A stretch of 64,000 nucleotides of DNA from Hydractinia symbiolongicarpus (GCF_029227915.1 NC_079883.1:17672001-17736000), one strand, 5' to 3'; numbered from the stretch's first letter, positions 1 to 12,084 are shown. Notes: generated from the letters alone by a model not told the origin. Translations and numbers: made by a program.

Positions 1-363
1 ACGTGATATACGTGTAAGGCCTTTACTAGGCTGCAAGAGGCCATATTGCAGTCGTTAGAGGCATGTACTCGTAGTTAACGGTGTTATAACGCTATGGCGC
101 AATGGAAAACGACTTGGGACGTCGTAGTCCATTAAGAGTGGAAGAATTAGACCAATAGTAACCTGTGCAGGCACGTGGAACAACGCGAATTGGGTGTACC
201 GCCTTTATTAGGCCGCAAAAGGCCATATTACAGCCTTTAGGGGCCTGTACACGTGTTTGACGGTGTTGTAAAGCCGTGGCGATATGGAAAACAACTTGGG
301 ACGTCGTAGTCCTTTGAGAGTGGAAGAATAAGACCAATGATAACCGGCGCAGGCACGTGCAAC

Positions 364-371
364 CACGTGAT
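364..371 (-). other. CDEI-like ATCACGTG octamer (example of a per-monomer site)
   Basis: The plus strand reads CACGTGAT, so the minus strand reads ATCACGTG. This fits RTCACRTG, the CDEI element of budding-yeast centromeres bound by the bHLH protein Cbf1, and it also contains the general CACGTG E-box/G-box. It is present in a, c and f monomers (the CACGTGATATACG start) and usually absent from b, d and e monomers (AACGTGATT or TACGTGATT). The match is short and binding is not shown by the sequence. Confidence 0.4.
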
Positions 372-443
372 ATACGTGTAAGGCCTTTATTAGGGTACAA
401 GAGGCTATATTACAGCCCTTAGGGGCCTGTACCTGTATTTGAC

Positions 444-457
444 GGCGTTATAACGCC
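444..457. other. 14-bp perfect palindrome in a c-type monomer
   Basis: GGCGTTATAACGCC equals its own reverse complement. a-type monomers carry GTTATAAC followed by CGCCATGGCG, another perfect palindrome of 10 bp. It lies near the middle of the 182-bp unit. Confidence 0.85.
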
Positions 458-535
458 ATGACACAATGGTAAACAACTTGGGACGTCGTAGTCCATTGAG
501 AGTGGAAGGATTAGACCAATAGTAACCTGCGCAGG

Positions 536-717
536 CACGTGGAACAAGGCAAATTGGGTGTACGGCCTTTATTAGGCTGCAAAAGGTCATGTTACAGCCT
601 TTAGAGACCTGTACACGTGGTCGACGGTGTTATAAAGCTGTAGCGCAATTGCAAACAACTTGGCACGTCGTAGTCCATTAAGAGTACCTGGACTAGTCCG
701 ATCGTAACGTGCGCAGG
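536..717 (+). repeat. Representative d-type monomer (182 bp)
   Basis: Example of the d family. The start is CACGTGGAACAA, followed by an AATTGGGTGTACGG segment, GCAAAAGGTCATGTTACAG, CCTTTAGAGACCTGTACACG, AAAGCTGTAGCGCAATTGCA, and a distinctive right end in which the usual GTGGAAGGATTAGACCAA is replaced by a TACCTGGACTAGTCC segment followed by GATCGTAAC. GGACTAGTCC (690-699) is a perfect 10-bp palindrome. This right end also appears attached to b-type left ends, which marks recombinant monomers. Confidence 0.87.
690..699. other. 10-bp palindrome GGACTAGTCC in a d-type right end
   Basis: Perfect dyad in the d-type right end, usually as TACATGGACTAGTCCGATCG. It travels with that right end into b/d and a/d hybrid monomers, for example around 14939, 20216 and 58307, so it serves as a tag for recombinants. 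Confidence 0.8.
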
Positions 718-899
718 CACGTGGATCTACGTGATATACGTGTAAGGCCTTTATTAGGCTGCAAGAGGCCATATTACAGCCGTTAGACGCATGTACTTGT
801 AGTTAACGGTGTTATAACGCCACGGCGCAATGGAAAACGACTTGGGACGTCGTAGTCCATTGAGAGTGGAAGGATTAGACCAATGATAACCTGCACAGG

Positions 900-1081
900 C
901 ACGTGCAACCACGTGATATATGTGTAAGGCCTTTATTAGTGTACAAGAGGCTATATTACAGCCATTAGGGGCTTGTACGTGTGACTGACGCTGTTATAAA
1001 GCCATGGCGCAATGGAAAACAACTAGGGGCGCTGTAGTCCATTGAGAGCGGAAGGATAAGACCAATGGTAACCTGCGCAGG
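900..1081 (+). repeat. Left-domain marker monomer 1 (CTAGGGGCG)
   Basis: Variant of the f-type monomer with GTGTGACTGACG and with AACAACTAGGGGCG where nearly all monomers have AACAACTTGGGACG. It is followed by a b-like monomer with TTAGGGCGCAAAAGG, CAGCATTTA(T/G)GGG and GGACGTCATAGTCC. This pair is a fingerprint that I find only in the first 18.7 kb of the window. Confidence 0.85.
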
Positions 1082-3083
1082 CACGTGGAACAACGTGATT
1101 TATGTATACGGACTTTATTAGGGCGCAAAAGGCCATATTACAGCATTTATGGGCCTGTGCACGCGGTTGACGGTCTTATAACGCCGTGGCGCTATGGAAA
1201 ACAACTTCGGACGTCATAGTCCATTGAGAGTGGAGGGATAAGACCAATGCTAACCTGCGCAGGCACGTGCAACCACGTGATATACGTGTAAGGCCTTTAT
1301 TAGGCTGCAAGAGGCCTTATTACAGTCGTTAGACGCATGTACTTGTAGTTAAGAGTGTTATAACGCCATGGCGCAATGGAAAACGACTTGTGACGTCGTA
1401 GTCCATTGAGAGTGGAAGGATTAGACCAATAGTAACCTGCGCAGGCACGTGGAACAACGCGAATTGGGTGTACGACCTTTATTAGGCTGCAAAAGGTCAT
1501 GTTACAGGCTTTAGAGACCTGTACACGTGGTTGACGGTGTTATAAAGCTGTGGTGCAATTGAAAACAACTTGGGACGTCGTAGTCCATTGAGAGTACATG
1601 GACTAGTCCGATCGTAACTTGCGCAGGCACGTGGATCTACGTGATTCATGTGTACGGCCTCTATTAGGCAGCAAAAAGCCATGCCATAGCCTTTAGAGGG
1701 CTGTACACGTTGATGACTGTGTTATAAAGCCGTGGCGCATTGGAAAACCACTTGGGACGTCGTAGTCCATTGAGAGTGGAAGGATTAGGCCAATGGTAAC
1801 CTGCGCAAGCACGTGGAACAACGTGATTTATGTATACGGACTTTAATAGGCCGCAAAAGGCCATATTACAGCCTTTAGGGGCCTGTACACGTGGTTGACA
1901 GTGTTGTAAAGCCGTGGCGCTATGGAAAACAACTTGGGACATCGTAGTCCATTGAGAGTGGAAGGATAAGACCAATGGTAACCTGCGCAGGCACGTGGAA
2001 CCACGTGATATACGTGTAAGGACTTGAATAGGCTACAAGAGGCTATATTACAGACCTTAGGGGCCTGTACACGTGGCTGAAGCTGTTATAAAGCCATGGC
2101 GCAATGGAAAACCACTTGGGACGTCGTAGTCAATTGAGAGTGGAAGGAATAGACCATTGGTAACCTGCGCAGGCACGTGGAACAACGTGATTTATGTATG
2201 CGGACTTTATTAGGCCGCAAAAGGCCATATTACAGCCTTTAGGGGCCTGTACACGTGTTTGACGGTGTTGTAAAGCCGTGGCGATATGGAAAACAACTTG
2301 GCACGTCGTAGTCCATTTAGAGTACCTGGACTAGTCCGATCGTAACGTGCGCAGGCACGTGGATCTACGTGATTCATGTGTACGGCCTCTATTAGGCAGC
2401 AAAAGGCCATGCCATAGCCTTTAGAGGGCTGTACACGTGGCTGACTGTGTTATAAAGCCGTGGCGCATTGGAAAACCACTTGGGACGTCGTAGTCCATTG
2501 AGAGTGGAAGGATTAGACCAATGGTAACCTGCGCAGGCACGTGGAACAACGTGATTTATGTATACGGACTTTAATAGGCCGCAAAAGGCCATATTACAGC
2601 CTTTAGGGGCCTGTACACGTGGTTGACGGTGTTGTAAAGCCGTGGCGATATGGAAAACAACTTGGGACATCGTAGTCCATTGAGAGTGGAAGGATAAGAC
2701 CAATGCTAACCTGTGCAGGCACGTGCAACCACGTGATATACGGGTAAGGCCTTTATTAGGCTGCAAGAGGCCATATTGCAGTCGTTAGACGCATGAACTC
2801 GTAGTTAACGGCGTTTTAACGCCATGACACAATGGTAAACAACTTGGGACGTCGTAGTCCATTGATAGTGAAAGGATTAGACCAATAGTAACCTGTGCAG
2901 GGACGTGAAACAACACGAATTGGGTGTACGGCCTTTATTAGGCTGCATAAGGTCATATTAGAGCCTTTAGAGACCTGTACACGTGGCTGACTGTGTTATA
3001 AAGCCGTGGCGCATTGGAAAACCACTTGGGACGTCGTAGTTTATTGAGAGTGGAAGGATAACACCAATGCTAACCTGTGCAGG

Positions 3084-3271
3084 CACGTGCAACCACGTGA
3101 TATACGTGTAAGGCCTTTATTAGTTTTAGTTAGCAAAAGGCCATATTACCGCCTTTAGGGGCTTGTACACGTGGTTGACGGTGTTGTAAAGCCGTGGCGC
3201 ATTGGAAAACCACTTGGGACGTCGTAGTCCATTGAGAGTGGAAGGATAAGACCAATGCTAACCTGTGAAGA
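3084..3271 (+). repeat. 188-bp monomer with TTAG slippage (+6 bp)
   Basis: The usual TTATTAGGCTGCAAAAGG is TTATTAGTTTTAGTTAGCAA here (about 3118-3137). The four bases GCTG are replaced by ten bases made of TTAG-like steps, a net gain of 6. Replication slippage on TTAG is the simplest explanation. The right boundary is also mutated: GAAGACGCGTG instead of GCAGGCACGTG. Confidence 0.8.
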
Positions 3272-3453
3272 CGCGTGCAACCACGTGATATACGGGTAAG
3301 GCCTTTATTAGGCTGCAAGAGGCCATATTGCAGTCGTTAGACGCATGTTCTCGTAGTTAACGGTGTTATAACGCCATGGCGCAATGGAAAACGACTTGGG
3401 ACGTCGTAGTCCATTGAGAGTGGAGGGATTAGACCAATGGTAACTTGCGCAGG

Positions 3454-3630
3454 CACGTGGAACAAGGTGATTTATGTATACGGACTTTATTGCAAAAGGC
3501 CGTATTACAGTCTTTAGGGGCCTGTACATTTGGTTGACGGTGTTGTAAAGCCGTGGCGCTATGGAAAACAACTTGGGACATCGTAGTCCATTGAGAGTGG
3601 AAGGATAAGACCAATGATAACCTGCGCAGG
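3454..3630 (+). repeat. 177-bp monomer with a 5-bp deletion
   Basis: b-type monomer in which ATTAGGCCGCAAAAGG has become ATTGCAAAAGG, losing AGGCC near 3491. Relatives near 11.5, 13.2, 15.0 and 17.9 kb that share the GGCCGTATTACAGTC variant keep the five bases, so the deletion is private to this copy. Confidence 0.8.
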
Positions 3631-4176
3631 CACGTGCAACCACGTGATATACGTGTAAGGCCTTTATTAGGGTACATGAGGCTATATTACAGCCCTTAGG
3701 GGCCTGTACCAGTAATTGACGGCGTTATAACGCCATGACACCATGGTAAAAAACTTGCGACGTCGTAGTCCATTGAGAGTGGAAGGATTTGACCAATAGC
3801 AGCCTGCGCAGGCACGTGGAATAACGCGAATTGGGTGTTCGGCCTTTATTAGGCTGCAAAAGGTCATATTACAGCCTTTAGAGACCTGTACACGTGGTTA
3901 ACTGTGTTATAAAGCCGTGGCGCAATAGAAAACTACTTGGGACATCGTAGTCCATTGAGAGTGGAAGGATTAGACCATTGGTAACCTGCGCAGGCACGTG
4001 CAACCACGTGACATACGTTTAAGGCCTTTATTAGGCTGCAAGAGGCCATATTACAGTCGTTAGACGCATGTACTTGTAGTTAACGGTGTTATAACGCCAT
4101 GGCGCAATGGAAAACGACTTGGGACGTCGTAGTCCATTGAGAGTGGAAGGATTAGACCAATGATAACCTGCGCAGG

Positions 4177-4358
4177 CACGTGCAACCACGTGATATATGT
4201 GTAAGGCCTTTATTAGTGTACAAGGGGTTATATTACAGCCATTAGGGGCTTGTACGTGTGACTGACGCTGTTATAAAGCCATGGCGCAATGGAAAACAAC
4301 TAGGGGCGTTGTAGTCCATTGAGAGCGGAAGGATAAGACCAATGGCAACCTGCGCAGG
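4177..4358 (+). repeat. Left-domain marker monomer 2
   Basis: Carries CTAGGGGCG at 4300 and the ACAAGGGG variant near 4220. The following monomer has CTGTGCTCGCGG and GGACGTCATAG. Confidence 0.85.
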
Positions 4359-5268
4359 CACGTGGAACAACGTGATTTATGTATACGGACTTTATTAGGG
4401 CGCAAAAGGCCATATTACAGCATTTAGGGGCCTGTGCTCGCGGTTGACGGTCTTATAACGCCGTGGCGCTATGGAAAACAACTTCGGACGTCATAGTCCA
4501 TTGACAGTGGAGGGATAAGACCAATGCTAACCTGCGCAGGCACGTGGATCAACGTGATATACGTGTAAGGCCTTTACTAGGGTACAAGAGGCTATATTAC
4601 CGCCCTTAGGGGCCTGTACCTGTAACTGACGGCGTTATAACGCCATGACACAATGGTAAACAACTTGGGATGGCGTAGTCCATTGAGAGTGGAAGGATTA
4701 GACCAATAGTAACCTGCGCAGGCACGTGGAACAACGCGAATTGGGTGTACGACCTTTATTAGGCAGCAAAAGGCCATGCCATAGCCTTTAGAGGGCTGTA
4801 CACGTTGATGACTGTGTTATAAAGCCGTGGCGCATTGGAAAACCACTTGGGACGTCGTAGTCCATTGAGAGTGGAAGGATTAGACCAATGGTAACCTGCG
4901 CAGGCACGTGGAACAACGTGATTTATGTATACGGACTTTAATAGGCTGCAAAAGGCCATATTACAGCCTTTAGGGGCCTGTACACGTGGTTGACGGGTTT
5001 GTAAAGCCGTGGCGCTGTGGAAAACAACTTGCGACATCGTAGTCCATTGAGAGTGGAAGGATAAGACCAATGGTAACCTGCGCAGGCACGTGGAACCACG
5101 TGATATACGTGTAAGGACTTGAATTGGCTACAAGAGGCTATATTACAGCCCTTAGGGGCCTGTACCTGTAATTGACAGCGTTATAACGCCATGACACAGT
5201 GGTAAACAACTTGGGACGTCGTAGTCCATTGAGAGTGGAAGGATTAGACCAATAGTAACCTGCGCAGG

Positions 5269-5509
5269 CACGTGGAACAACGCCAATTGGGTGTACGGCC
5301 TTTATTAGGCTGCAAAAGGTCATGTTACAGCCTTTAGAGACCTGTACACGTGGTTGACGGTGTTATAAAGCTGTGGCGCAATTGCAAACAACTTGGCACG
5401 TCGTAGTCGTCGTAGTCGTAGTTATAACGCCATGGCGAAACGGAAAACGACTTGGGACGTCGTAGTCCATTGAGAGTGGAAGGATTAGACCAATGGTAAC
5501 CTGCGCAGG
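5269..5509 (+). repeat. 241-bp chimeric monomer with GTCGTA-rich junction
   Basis: The unit starts as a d-type monomer and runs normally to CACTTGGCACGTCGTAGTC at about 5411. Instead of CCATTGAG it continues GTCGTAGTCGTA and enters an a-type monomer at GTTATAACGCC (5421), then runs to a normal end. The result is 59 bp longer than 182. Both parents contain CGTAGT at the junction (GACGTCGTAGTCC in d, CTCGTAGTTAACGG in a), so an out-of-register exchange through this short homology explains it. Confidence 0.85.
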
Positions 5510-7327
5510 CACGTGGAATAACGTGATTTATGTATGCGGACTTTATTAGGCCGCAAAAGGCCATATTACAGCCTTTAGGGCCCTGTACACGTGTTTGATG
5601 GTGTTGTAAAGCCGTGGCGATATGGAAAACAACTTGGGACGTCGTAGTCGATTGAGCGTGGAAGGATAAGACCAATGATAACCTGCGCAGGAACGTGCAA
5701 CCACGTGATATACGTGTAAGACCTTTATTAGGGTGCAAGAGGCTATATTACAGCCCTTAGGGGACTGTGCGCGTGGCTGACGCTGTTATAAAGCCATGGC
5801 GCATTTGCAAACAACTTGGGACGTCGTAGTCCATTGAGAGTACATGGACTAGTCCGATCGTAACTTGGGCAGGCACGTAGAACTACGTGATTTATGTGTG
5901 AGGCCTCTATTAGGCAGCAAAAGGCCATACTATAACCTTTAGAGGCCTGTACACGTGGCTGACTGTGTTATAAAGCCATGGCGCAATGGAAAACCACTTG
6001 GGACGACGTAGTCCATCTAGAGTGGAAGGATAAGACCACTGCTAACCTGCGCAGGCACGTGCAACCACGTGATTTATGTATACGGACTTTATTAGGCCGC
6101 AAAAGGCCATATTACAGCCTTTAGGGGCCTGTACACGTGTTTGACGGTGTTGTAAAGCCGTGGCGCTATGGAAAACAACTTGGGACTTCGTAGTCCTTTG
6201 AGAGTGGAAGGACAAGACCAATGATAACCTGCGCAGGCACGTGCAACCACGTGATATACGTGTAAGGCCTTTATTAGTGTACAAGAGGCTATATCAGCCC
6301 TTAGGGGCTTGTACGTGTGGCTGACGCTGTTATGAAGTCATGGCGCAATGGAAAACTACTTGGGACGTCGTAGTTCATTAAGAGTGGAAGGAGAAGACTA
6401 ATGGTAACCTGCGCAGGCACGTGCAACCACGTGATATATGTGTAAGGCCTTTATTAGGCTGCAAGAGGCGATACTACAGTCGTTGGACGTTTGTACTTGT
6501 AGTTAACGGTGTTATAACGCCATGGCGTAACGGAAAACGACTTGGGACTTCGTAGTCCATTGAGAGTGGAAGGATTAGACCAATGGTAACCTGCGCAGGC
6601 ACGTGGAACAACGTGATTTATGTATACGAACTTTAATAGGCCGCAAAAGGCCATATTACAGCCTTTAGGGGCCTGTACACTTGGTTGACGGTGTTGTAAA
6701 GCCGTGGCGCTATGGAAAACAACTTGGGACATCGTAGTCCATTGAAAGTGGAGGGATAAGACCAATGCTAACCTGCGCAGGCACGTGCAACCACGTGATA
6801 TACGTGTAAGGCCTTTATTAGGCTGCAAGAGGCCTTATTACAGTCGTTAGACGCATGTACTTGTAGTTAAGAGTGTTATAACGCCATGGTGCAATGGAAA
6901 ACGACTTGTGACGTCGTAGTCCATTGAGAGTGGAAGGATTAGACCAATGGTAATCTGCGCAGGCACGTGGAACAACACGAATTGGGTGTACGGCCTTTAT
7001 TAGGCTGCAAAAGGTCATATTACAGCCTTTAGAGACCTGTACACGTGTTTGACGGTGTTGTAAAGCCGTGGCGCATTGGAAAACCACTTGGGACGTCGTA
7101 GTGCATTGAGAGTGGAAGGATAACACCAATGCTAATCTGTGTAGGCACGTGCAACCACGTGATATACGTGTAAGGCCTTTACTAGGGTACAAGAGGCCAT
7201 ATTACAGTCGTTAGACGCATGTACTTGTAGTTAACGGTGTTATAACGCCATGGCGCAATGGAAAACGACTTGGGACGTCGTAGTCCATTGAGAGTGGAAG
7301 GATTAGACCAATGATAACCTGCGCAGG

Positions 7328-7509
7328 CACGTGCAACCACGTGATATATGTGTAAGGCCTTTATTAGTGTACAAGGGGTTATATTACAGCCATTAGGGGC
7401 TTGTACGTGTGACTGACGCTGTTATAAAGCCATGGCGCAATGGAAAACAACTAGGGGCGTTGTAGTCCATTGAGAGCGGAAGGATAAGACCAATGGCAAC
7501 CTGCGCAGG
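7328..7509 (+). repeat. Left-domain marker monomer 3
   Basis: Carries CTAGGGGCG at 7451 and shares ACAAGGGG with marker 2, so these two are closest relatives. A further fragment of this lineage, with ACAAGGGG and GTGTGACTGACG but a b-type right half, lies around 8645-8740. Confidence 0.85.
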
Positions 7510-10447
7510 CACGTGGAACAACGTGATTTATGTATACGGACTTTATTAGGGCGCAAAAGGCCATATTACAGCATTTAGGGGCCTGTGCTCGCGGTTGACG
7601 GTCTTATAACGCCGTGGCGCTATGGAAAACAACTTCGGATGTCATAGTCCATTGAGAGTGGAGGGATAAGACCAATGCTAACCTGCGCAAGCACGTGCAA
7701 CCACGTGATATACGTGTAAGGCCTTTATTAGGCTGCAAGAGGCCATACTACAGTCGTAAGACGCATGTACCTGTAGTTAACGGTGTTATAACGCCATGGC
7801 GAAACGGAAAACGACTTGGGACGTCGTAGTCCATTGAGAGTGGAAGGATTAGACCAATGGTAACCTGCGCAGGCACGTGGAATAACGTGATTTATGTATG
7901 CGGACTTTATTAGGCCGCAAAAGGCCATATTACAGCCTTTAGGGGCCTGTACACGTGTTTGATGGTGTTGTAAAGCCGTGGCGATATGGAAAACAACTTG
8001 GGACGTCGTAGTCCAGTGAGAGTGGAAGGATAAGACCAATGGTAACCTGCGCAGGCACGTGGAACCACGTGATACACGTGTAAGGACTTGAATAGGCTAC
8101 AAGAGGCTATATTACAGCCCTTAGGGGCCTGTACTTGTAATTGACAGCGTTATAACGCCATGACACAGTGGTAAACAACTTGGGACGTCGTAGTCCATTG
8201 AGAGTGGAAGGATTTGACCAATAGCAGCCTGCGCAGGCACGTGGAACAACGCGAATTGGGTGTACGGCCTTTATTAGGCTGCAAAAGGTCATATTACAGC
8301 CTTTAGAGACCTGTACACGCGGTTAACTGTGTTATAAAGCCGTGGCGCAATAGAAAACTACTTGGGACGTCGTAGTCCATTGAGAGTGGAAGGATTAGAC
8401 CATTGGTAACCTGCGCAGGCACGTGCAACCACGTGACATACGTGTAAGGCCTTTATTAGGCTGCAAGAGGCCATATTACAGTCGTTAGACGCTTGTACTT
8501 GTAGTTAACGGTGTTATAACGCCTTGGCGCAATGGAAAACGACTTGGGACGTCGTAGTTCATTGAGAGTGGAAGGATTAGACCAATGATAACCTGCGCAG
8601 GCACGTGCAACCACGTGATATATGTGTAAGGCCTTTATTAGTGTACAAGGGGTTATATTACAGCCATTAGGGGCTTGTACGTGTGACTGACGCTGTTATA
8701 AAGCCGTGGCGCTATGGAAAACAACTTGGGACATCGTAGTCCATTGAGAGTGGAAGAATAAGACCAATGGTAACCTGCGCAGGCACGTGGAACAACACGA
8801 ATTGGGTGTACGGCCTTTATTAGGCTGCAAAAGGTCATATTACAGCCTTTAGAGACATGTACACGTGTTTGACGGTGTTGTAAAGCCGTGGCGCATTGGA
8901 AAACGACTTGTGACGTCGTAGTCCATTGAAAGTGGAAGGAGAAGACTAATGGTAACCTGCGCAGGCACGTGCAACCACGTGATATATGTGTAAGGCCTTT
9001 ATTAGGCTGCAAGAGGCGATACAACAGTCGTTGGACGCTTGTACTTGTAGTTAACGGTGTTATAACGCCATGGCGTAACGGAAAACGACTTGGGACGTCG
9101 TAGTCCATTGAGAGGGGAAGGATTAGACCAATAGTAACCCGCGCAGGCACGTGGAACAACGCGAATTGGGTGTACGGCCTTTATTAGGCTGCAAAAGGTC
9201 ATGTTACAGCCTTTAGAGACCTGTACACGTGGTTGACGGTGTTATAAAGCTGTGGCGCAATTGCAAACAACTTGGGACGTCGTAGTCCATTGAGATTACA
9301 TGGACTAGTCCGATCGTAACTTGCGCAGGCACGTGGATCTACGTTATTCATGTGTACGGCCTCTATTAGGCAGCAAAAGGCCATGCTATAGCCTTTAGAG
9401 GGCTGTACACGTGGCTGACTGTGTTATAAAGCCGTGGCGCATTGGAAAACCACTTGGGACGTCGTAGTCCATTGAGAATGGAAGGATTAGACCAATGGTA
9501 ACCTGCACAGGCACGTGGAACAACGTGATTTATGTATACGGACTTTAATAGGCCGCAAAAGGCCATATTACAGCCTTTAGGGGCCTGTACACTTGGTTGA
9601 CGGTGTTGTAAAGCCGTGGCGCTATGGAAAACAACTTGGGACATCGTAGTCCATTGAAAGTGGAGGGATAAGACCAATGCTAACCTGCGCAGGCACGTGC
9701 AACCACGTGATATACGTGTAAGGCATTTATTAGGCTGCAAGAGGCCTTATTACAGTCGTTAGACGCATGTACTTGTAGTTAAGAGTGTGATAACGCCATG
9801 GTGCAATGGAAAACGACTTGTGACGTCGTAGTCCATTGAGAGTGGAAGGATTAGACCAATGGTAACATGCGCAGGCACGTGGAACAACACGAATTAGGTG
9901 TACGGCCTTTATTAGGCTGCAAAAGGTCATATTACAGCCTTTAGAGACCTGTACACGTGTTTGACGGTGTTGTTAAGCTGTGGCGCAATTGCAAACAACT
10001 TGGGACGTCGTAGTCTATTGAGAGTACATGGACTAGTCCGATCGTAACTTGCGCAGGCACGTGGATCTACGTGATTCATGTGTACGGCCTCTATTATCCA
10101 GCAAAAGGCCATGTCATAGCCTTTAGAGGGCTGTACACGTTGATGACTGTGTTATAAAGCCGTGGCGCATTGGAAAACCACTTGGGACGTCGTAGTCCAT
10201 TGAGAGTGGAAGGATTAGACCAATGGTAACCTGCGCAGGCACGTGGAACCACGTAATATACGTGTAAGGACTTGAATAGGCTACAAGAGGCTATATTACA
10301 GACCTTAGGGGCCTGTACACGTGGGTGAAGCTGTTATAAAGCCATGGCGCAATGGAAAACCACTTGGGACGTCGTAGTCCATTGAGAGTGGAAGGAATAG
10401 ACCATTGGTAACCTGCGCAGGCACGTGGAACAACGTGATTTATGTAT

Positions 10448-12084
10448 GCGGACTTTATTAGGCCGCAAAAGGCCATATTACAGCCTTTAGGGGCCTGTAC
10501 ACGTGTTTGACGGTGTTGTAAAGCCGTGGCGATATGGAAAACAACTTGGGACGTCGTAGTCCTTTGAGAGTGGAAGGATAAGACCAATGATAACCGGCGC
10601 AGGCACGTGCAACCACGTGATATACGTGTAAGGCCTTTATTAGGGTACAAGAGGCTATATTACAGCCCTTAGGGGCCTGTACCTGTAATTGACAGCGTTA
10701 TAACGCCATGACACAGTGTTAAACAACTTGGGACGTCGTAGTCCATTGAGAGTGGAAGGATTAGACCAATAGTAACCTGCGCAGGCACGTGGAACAACGC
10801 AAATTGGGTGTACGGCCTTTATTAGGCTGCAAAAGGTCATGTTACAGCCTTTAGAGACCCGTACACGTGGTTGACGGTGTTATAAAGCTGTGGTGCAATT
10901 GCAAACAACTTGGCACGTCGTAGTCCATTTAGAGTACCTGGACTAGTCCGATCGTAACGTGCGCAGGCACGTAGATCTACGTGATTCATGTGTACGGCCT
11001 CTATTATGCAGCAAAAGGCCATGCCATAGCATTTAGAGGGCTGTACACGTGGCTGACTGTGTTATAAAGCCGTGGCGCATTGGAAAACCAATTGGGACGT
11101 CGTAGTCCATTGAGAGTGGAAGGATTAGACCAATGGTAACCTGCGCAGGCACGTGAAACAACGTGATTTATGTATACGGACTTTAATAGGCCGCAAAAGG
11201 CCATATTACAGCCTTTAGGGGCCTGTACACGTGGTTGACGGTGTTGTAAAGCCGTGGCGATATGGAAAACAACTTGGGACATCGTAGTCCATTGAGAGTG
11301 AAAGGATAAGACCAATGCTAACCTGTGCAGGCACGTGCAACCACGTGATATACGGGTAAGGCCTTTATTAGGCTGCAAGAGGCCATATTGCAGTCGTTAG
11401 ACGCATGTTCTCGTAGTTAACGGTGTTATAACGCCATGGCGCAATGGAAAACGACTTGGGACGTCGTAGTCCATTGAGAGTGGAGGGATTAGACCAATGG
11501 TAACTTGCGCAGGCACGTGGAACAAGGTGATTTATGTATACGGACTTTATTAGGCCGCAAAAGGCCGTATTACAGTCTTTAGGGGCCTTTACACTTGGTT
11601 GACGGTGTTGTAAAGCCGTGGCGCTATGGAAACAACTTGGGACATCGTAGTCCATTGAGAGTGGAAGGATAAGACCAATGATAACCTGCGCAGGCATGTG
11701 CAACCACGTGATATACGTGTAAGGCCTTTATTAGGGTACATGAGGCTATATTACAGCCCTTAGGGGCCTGTACCAGTAATTGACGGCGTTATAACGCCAT
11801 GGCGCAATGGAAAACGACTTGGGACGTCGTAGTCCATTGAGAGTGGAAGGATTAGACCAATGATAACCTGCGCAGGCACGTGCAACCACGTGATATATGT
11901 GTAAGGCCTTTATTAGTGTACAAGAGGTTATATTACAGCCATTAGTGGCTTGTACGTGTGACTGACGCTGTTATAAAGCCATGGCGCAATGGAAAACAAC
12001 TAGGGGCGTTGTAGTCCATTGAGAGCGGAAGGATAAGACCAATGACAACCTGCGCAAGCACGTGGAACAACGTGATTTATGTAT
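10448..12084 (+). repeat. 1637-bp higher-order repeat (9 monomers), copy 1
   Basis: Nine monomers (1638 minus 1 bp), repeated immediately downstream at an offset of 1637 bp with only a few differences. Shared private changes include CATTTAGAGGGCTG with CCAATTGGGACG in the e-type unit, GATAACCGGCGCAGG, and GGCCTTTACACTTGG with GCTATGGAAACAACTTGG, which lacks one A. Boundaries are where the two copies stop matching, so they are good to a few tens of bases. Confidence 0.85.
11877..12058 (+). repeat. Left-domain marker monomer 4
   Basis: Carries CTAGGGGCG at 12000. Unlike the other marker copies, the next monomer is an ordinary b type (AGGCCGCAAAAGG), because this copy sits at the junction of the 1637-bp tandem duplication. 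Confidence 0.85.

Larger units (their letters stand above)
354..535 (+). repeat. Representative c-type monomer (182 bp)
   Basis: Example of the c family. It has the a-type start, then TTAGGGTACAAGAGGC, CAGCCCTTAGGGGCCTGTAC and CTGTATTTGACGGCG, and then ATGACACAATGGTAAACAAC. The centre GGCGTTATAACGCC (444-457) is a perfect 14-bp palindrome. Many other c-type copies carry GACAGCG instead of GACGGCG, which breaks one pair. c monomers are usually followed by a d monomer, so the c-d pair acts as a module inside several higher-order repeats. Confidence 0.87.
1..10447 (+). repeat. Irregular mosaic part of the array
   Basis: About 57 monomers with no single higher-order period. Long-range similarity is patchy. 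Roughly 3.9-4.5 kb resembles 7.1-7.7 kb at an offset of 3151 bp, which is 17 units plus the 59 extra bases of the 241-bp monomer and minus a 2-bp deletion. Roughly 6.45-7.1 kb resembles 9.37-10.0 kb at an offset of 2912 bp (16 units). Most of the one-off length variants (3084-3271, 3454-3630, 5269-5509) lie here. The lack of near-identical long copies suggests an older or more shuffled stretch than the rest. Confidence 0.75.

Noticed and set aside
229-243. TTTAGGG (plant-type telomere unit) inside CCTTTAGGGGCC
   Set aside because: Only a single isolated heptamer per b-type monomer, never in tandem. It is not a telomere or interstitial telomere tract.
441-457. GTTATAAC / TTATAA as a promoter or origin element
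   Set aside because: It is a constant part of most monomers and occurs hundreds of times. The sequence gives no reason to call a promoter.
1200-1216. Possible CENP-B box around ACTTCGGACGTCATAG
   Set aside because: After TTCG the required A and CGGG are absent. I found no match to NTTCGNNNNANNCGGGN in the monomer types on either strand.
5400-5425. GTCGTA microsatellite
   Set aside because: Only about three steps. It is better explained as the junction of two monomers sharing CGTAGT.
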